Shown here: piece by piece, positions 6,843-9,863 of the stretch
How the letters are laid out: each line of letters begins with the position of its first letter
Position numbering within the stretch: position 1 is the stretch's first letter
Assembly: GCA_002415465.1 (NCBI GenBank)
Contig: DHYT01000240.1
Span: 1-9,863 of the forward strand
Direction: 5' to 3'
Origin: Desulfobulbaceae bacterium UBA5123
GTDB taxonomy: Bacteria > Desulfobacterota > Desulfobulbia > Desulfobulbales > UBA5123
DNA length: 9,863 nt
Made by a program: the position numbers and the translations under genes
Notes under the pieces: generated by a model
The model's input: only the letters and a program-made list of their open reading frames with translations
Databases searched by the model: none
What the model was told of the DNA's origin: nothing

Positions 6843-8525
6843 CTATGGTTTCTCAACCGGCAGTCCCGCCGCTTGCCAATCGGCAAAAATGGCTTGGTTG
6901 ATCTTCTTGTAGCCAAGCTTCATCAACTTCCGGTAGGCGTTGTAGCTGCGGCCGCCGGAATTGCAGTAAACGATGATCCGTTTTTCATTGTCGAGCGCCC
7001 CGGATTGGGAGGCAAATAGCGCCACCGGGACATTAATCGCCCCGGCGATATGCCCTTCCTTGAACTCTTCCGGGTCGCGGACATCGACCACCGTCGAGCT
7101 GTCCCCCCCGCTCCTCATCAGCGCCTGCAGGTCCGCAGGGGAAATCTTGCTGGTTTCAATACGCTTCTCGTAATCCGGCCCGGCATAGATGGGCATCCCC
7201 TTCTCTTCCCAAACCGGCATCCCGTCGGCATAGACATAAACGTTGTCATAGCCTTCGGCCATCGCCTTGGCCGCCGCCTTCTTGCTCTTGCCGCACTTGA
7301 TGCCGTTGCAGTAGAAGATGAGCCGGGATGATTTGTCGGCAGGCAGGCGTGCAGCGAACTCCTCCCACTGCTTCACCGGCACGCTGATCGCCCCCTGCAC
7401 ATGCACCTCCTGAAACTCCTCGGGGTTCCTGGCGTCGACCACGGTGAGCGCTGCCTTGCCGTCCAGCATTTTTTTGAGGCTCTCGGTGTCGATCAAGCCA
7501 TAACCGCCGTCGGCAAGCTGATGATAGGAGATGCTGTAGCTGAAGTTGTCGGGATCGAGCCAATCGATGGTGGCGGCCCCCACCTGGGCAAAGGGATACA
7601 TCAGGTAGTTGACCGGTTCGCCGTGCTGCACGGGGTTGAGGGTAAGGTCGCGCCCCTCGGCAAGCTTGATCCGGTACGGATCGACCCCGCCCCAGAAGTA
7701 CTCACGGTATTCCTTGGTCTTGGCATCGTTGAGTTCCAGTTTCTCCACCAGCATCTTCTTCCTGACGTCGGCCGGATCCACCGCCACCCAGCCGTGGCCG
7801 GGCAGATAGAACTCGGCCCAGCAGTGCTGCCAACCGGTGATATCCTGACTGGCCTCCTTGCCCATGCGGATGCCGAAGACCTCCCTGGTCGGCACCCCGG
7901 CGGCACGGGCCAGGGCGACATAGATGGAGCTGATGTCGGCGCACTTGCCGCCCGGGTCCTTGAGCAATACACAGAGATCACCCTTGCCGCAGCCACGGGT
8001 TTTAGGGTTGCGATAGGTGTTTTCCACCGTCCAGTCATAGATGGCGCGGGCCTTGGCCAGCACCCCGTGTTTACCTTTGGTGATCTTGGCCGCCAGGGCC
8101 GTAATTTCGTCACTCTTGGGCGCAAGAGCGGTGGGGGCGAGATAGCACGCGTAATCGGCGGGATCCCAGGCCGCCTCCTGGGCCGGGAAATCACCGTGGA
8201 TCACCTCCGCCCGTTCGGCCTGGAACGAGAAGGCAAGGATGCGGCTGGTCGCCTCCTTGCCCCAGCGTGCATAGAGCATGGGAGTTTTGTGGACCCGGTC
8301 GGCATAGACCGCGACTTCGGCATAGTTGCCGGAGATCTTGACCTTGGCGATGTTCTGGTCCGCATCGGCAACCGGGTACGGTATCCACAGTTGCACCTCC
8401 TGCCCGGCGGGCTGCCGGGAGAGATCAAAATCCATGTTGATAATGCCGGTGACGGTTTTGCCGTATGCCTGCGACGCCATAATCAAAAAGGCGGCCAACA
8501 GCGAAAATACAAGGTGTTTCTTCAT
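6843..8525 (-). CDS. Secreted transglutaminase-like protein fused to two rhodanese domains
   Basis: A 560-residue protein predicted to be exported. A signal peptide covers about residues 1-20 (Lys-Lys, hydrophobic core, then SQA). An N-terminal region (about 23-130) of unknown role precedes a transglutaminase-like core (about 135-255). Its probable triad is Cys195 (GGKCADISSIYVALARAAG), His234 (WQHCWAEFY) and Asp250 (WVAVDPAD). After a linker come rhodanese 1 (about 344-447, Cys406 in YCNGIKCGKS) and rhodanese 2 (about 459-557, Cys521 in YCNSGGRS). Both rhodanese loops keep the persulfide-forming cysteine. Bacterial transglutaminase-like cores are usually cysteine proteases or amidases; substrate and reaction are unknown here. 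GAGAGGA lies 6 nt before the ATG. A HesB-like gene ends 33 bp upstream on the same strand, so the two are probably co-transcribed. Confidence 0.93.
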   Translation of the reverse strand: MKKHLVFSLLAAFLIMASQAYGKTVTGIINMDFDLSRQPAGQEVQLWIPYPVADADQNIAKVKISGNYAEVAVYADRVHKTPMLYARWGKEATSRILAFSFQAERAEVIHGDFPAQEAAWDPADYACYLAPTALAPKSDEITALAAKITKGKHGVLAKARAIYDWTVENTYRNPKTRGCGKGDLCVLLKDPGGKCADISSIYVALARAAGVPTREVFGIRMGKEASQDITGWQHCWAEFYLPGHGWVAVDPADVRKKMLVEKLELNDAKTKEYREYFWGGVDPYRIKLAEGRDLTLNPVQHGEPVNYLMYPFAQVGAATIDWLDPDNFSYSISYHQLADGGYGLIDTESLKKMLDGKAALTVVDARNPEEFQEVHVQGAISVPVKQWEEFAARLPADKSSRLIFYCNGIKCGKSKKAAAKAMAEGYDNVYVYADGMPVWEEKGMPIYAGPDYEKRIETSKISPADLQALMRSGGDSSTVVDVRDPEEFKEGHIAGAINVPVALFASQSGALDNEKRIIVYCNSGGRSYNAYRKLMKLGYKKINQAIFADWQAAGLPVEKP

Positions 8526-8558
8526 GATCGTTCCTCTCGGTAAGGTCTCAATAATAAA

Positions 8559-8909
8559 TCAGCAACCGCAGCCGCCGCTTGAGCAGGAGCTGCCGCAACT
8601 GTCGGTGCTTGCCGGCAACGGTTTTTCAGAGGTGATGGAAAACCCGCCGCCGCTGCATCCGCATCCCGAATCCTTTTCCTGACAATCCACCGTCACCTTG
8701 CCGCAGGTTTGCGCCAACGCCTTATCAATAATCAGGGTGATCGCGGCACCTTCGTGGCAGTAATCATCTTCCTGGCGTTTATCCACCGCAAGTCCCAGAG
8801 ACGGGCCACAACAGCCGCTCATGACCGCTATCCGGATCGGGGCGTCAAGGTTATTTTCGATAAGATAGGCGGAAATCTTTTCCGCCGCCAATGCAGTAAT
8901 TTCAATCAT
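8559..8909 (-). CDS. IscA/HesB-like iron-sulfur protein with Cys-rich tail
   Basis: A 116-residue A-type (HesB/IscA) domain protein, likely a cytoplasmic carrier or binder of iron-sulfur clusters. The start is the ATG at 8907-8909, because GAGAGG lies 6 nt upstream; a TTG at 8940-8942 would add 11 residues but lacks that support. The family layout is visible: IRIAVMSGCCGPSLGLAVD (Cys33, Cys34), then GCGCSGGGFSI (Cys83, Cys85) in place of the usual C-terminal CGCG. Residues 100-116 form a Ser/Gly/Cys tail with Cys105, 109, 114 and 116, giving 11 cysteines in all. Related HesB-like proteins in anaerobes include selenoproteins; here the GCCG positions are ordinary Cys codons. A TATGAT (8942-8947, minus) could be a -10 box but lacks a good -35. 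It precedes the transglutaminase-rhodanese gene by 33 bp. Confidence 0.92.
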   Translation of the reverse strand: MIEITALAAEKISAYLIENNLDAPIRIAVMSGCCGPSLGLAVDKRQEDDYCHEGAAITLIIDKALAQTCGKVTVDCQEKDSGCGCSGGGFSITSEKPLPASTDSCGSSCSSGGCGC

Positions 8910-9145
8910 TTTTTGCCTCTCTAGTTGATTTTGAATGTCCAATCATATATTCACAGGCACCCTCTCCCTTGCCGCTGATACCGATGCGAGACTCTTTACC
9001 AGCGACCAGGGCCCACGGCTTCACTCTCCATACCGTCACCGGCCATCACCTTCTTCCCGCCAAGGTACACTCGCCGCAAGCCCATGCAGGATCGGCACTG
9101 CAGTCGAACCTGCCTTGCCCATGGTGACGCCGTCGTTGATCCGCA

Positions 9146-9736
9146 TCAGCTTGACAGCCCTTTGGCGCATTTCTCCTGGACCAGCGCAGCAATACCGTCT
9201 CTTGAGAAATCACGGGATTGCATCATCTGCCTGGAGGCGTTGAGCAAGCCGGTGCGGAGCTTGCGCCCCCTGGCCGCCTCGGCGGCTTCGGCCAGTTGGT
9301 GGCGGAGCAGCTCCGGATCCTTGCCCTCGGCCGCGCCCAAGGGACCCAAGGTTGCCACCCGGTTGGTGAAGGCGGTGATGATCTTGACAAAGTTCGGCCC
9401 TTCGGCGGCCGAGGCCCAGTCGATCAAAAACCGCTCACGGGCGATACCGAGCCGTTCCAGCATCTCGTGGACCAGGGCGGCGGAAACCAGGGCGTGGTAG
9501 TTGCCGTCCTGATAATGGCATTCGCCGGGATGGCAGCCGCCGACAAAGATGCCGTCGGCGCCGTTGGCCAGCCCCTCCAGGGGGAAGGATGGATCGAGAC
9601 GGCCGGTGCACATGATTCGGATCACCCGCAGGTTGGGCGGATACTGAAAGCGGCCGACCCCGGCCGAATCAGCGGCGGTGTAGCAGCACCAGTTACATAA
9701 AAAACCCAGGATATGGGGGTTGTAGGCGGTGGTCAT
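9146..9736 (-). CDS. mvhD: MvhD-like hydrogenase/heterodisulfide reductase iron-sulfur subunit
   Basis: A 196-residue protein of the MvhD/FrhD (hydrogenase delta subunit) family. It carries a [2Fe-2S] cluster and passes electrons between HdrA and a partner such as a hydrogenase or dehydrogenase. Conserved cysteines are Cys14, 17 and 18 in FLCNWCCY, Cys43 in MCTGRLD, and Cys68 and Cys73 in GGCHPGECHY, all within the MvhD domain (about 8-130). After the GPLG segment (about 153-156) there is a charged, probably helical tail to residue 196 that I cannot assign to a domain. The ATG at 9734-9736 follows a perfect AAGGAGG and overlaps the upstream hdrA stop as ATGA, so the two are translationally coupled. 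The TGA stop is followed by a further in-frame open stretch. Confidence 0.93.
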   Translation of the reverse strand: MTTAYNPHILGFLCNWCCYTAADSAGVGRFQYPPNLRVIRIMCTGRLDPSFPLEGLANGADGIFVGGCHPGECHYQDGNYHALVSAALVHEMLERLGIARERFLIDWASAAEGPNFVKIITAFTNRVATLGPLGAAEGKDPELLRHQLAEAAEAARGRKLRTGLLNASRQMMQSRDFSRDGIAALVQEKCAKGLSS

Positions 9737-9863
9737 TGTTCTCCTCCTTGGGGATTGAAGGCCTGAATCTGGGCCAGGATGGCGTCATAGCTGAAGCGGC
9801 CCATGTCGATGGCCAAGGTCGGGCAGCGGGCGGCGCAGACCCCGCACCCCTTGCAGGAGGCGG
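9733..9863 (-). CDS. hdrA: HdrA-like heterodisulfide reductase subunit, C-terminal fragment cut by window edge
   Basis: Only the last 42 residues are in the window. They contain a complete [4Fe-4S] ferredoxin motif, C-x2-C-x2-C-x3-CP (CKGCGVCAARCP), followed by TLAIDMGRFSYDAILAQI. This is the usual C-terminal end of HdrA, the flavin and iron-sulfur subunit of heterodisulfide reductase complexes, where flavin-based electron bifurcation can occur. The assignment rests on this short stretch plus the coupled mvhD gene, so another ferredoxin-domain subunit such as QmoA/QmoB cannot be excluded. Its TGA stop (9733-9735) overlaps the mvhD ATG. The first two bases at the right edge belong to an incomplete codon. 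The catalytic flavin domain lies outside the window. Confidence 0.82.
   Translation of the reverse strand, partial: ASCKGCGVCAARCPTLAIDMGRFSYDAILAQIQAFNPQGGEQ

Noticed and set aside
7401..8543. Long 380-codon + strand ORF opposite the transglutaminase-rhodanese gene.
   Set aside because: An antisense shadow caused by high GC at third positions; the minus-strand protein has clear domains and catalytic motifs, and this one has none.
8526..8561. In-frame junction: only a TGA and 11 sense codons separate the HesB-like gene from the transglutaminase-rhodanese ATG, suggesting a possible selenocysteine readthrough fusion.
   Set aside because: The downstream protein has its own strong ribosome binding site and a signal peptide that needs to be N-terminal. 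I see no convincing SECIS-like stem-loop after the TGA, and the Cys-rich end is a natural terminus.
8956..8972. GGCAC...TTGC on the + strand as a sigma-54 promoter.
   Set aside because: The GG-to-GC spacing is 13 rather than 10, and no + strand gene follows.
8935..9243. 102-codon + strand ORF spanning the spacer between the mvhD-like and HesB-like genes.
   Set aside because: It overlaps the mvhD-like 3' end antisense, shows no family features and has no supporting ribosome binding site.

Overview
The window reads as a chromosomal segment from a GC-rich (roughly 60%), anaerobic Desulfobacterota-like bacterium. The phylum is an inference. It rests on an HdrA/MvhD electron-transfer pair, a cysteine-rich IscA/HesB protein of a type that includes selenoproteins in these bacteria, and a secreted transglutaminase-like/rhodanese protein. 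There are nine protein genes. Two are cut by the window edges: topB at the left and hdrA at the right. I see no tRNA, rRNA, CRISPR array, insertion sequence or phage gene.

Left part (1-2329): the 3' three quarters or so of a type IA DNA topoisomerase III gene on the + strand converges on truA (tRNA pseudouridine synthase A) on the - strand, with 24 bp between them. Both are housekeeping genes.

Middle (2330-5985): a 225-bp divergent spacer carries a good sigma-70-like promoter for a stand-alone CheY-like receiver gene. A 266-bp spacer follows, holding a weak candidate terminator, an 8-bp-arm inverted repeat, a second promoter candidate and a 12-bp perfect palindrome. It leads into a 920-residue soluble hybrid histidine kinase with the order PAS, GAF, coiled coil, GAF, HisKA, HATPase, REC. 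The two genes probably form a phosphorelay with no DNA-binding output in view. The single receiver has Gly in place of the second acidic pocket residue.

Right-middle (5986-6842): a lone YhcH/YjgK/YiaL-family sugar-metabolism protein on the - strand. Beside it lies a 315-bp spacer with no gene but several short inverted repeats.

Right part (6843-9863), all on the - strand and transcribed right to left: the last 42 residues of an HdrA-like protein overlap an mvhD-like gene by 4 bp (ATGA). After a 236-bp spacer come an IscA/HesB-like protein with 11 cysteines in 116 residues and, 33 bp later, a secreted protein joining a transglutaminase-like Cys-His-Asp core to two rhodanese domains. The HesB/transglutaminase-rhodanese pair is the most unusual item here. 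It could be a two-gene module handling sulfur or thiols across the membrane, but its function is not established by the sequence.
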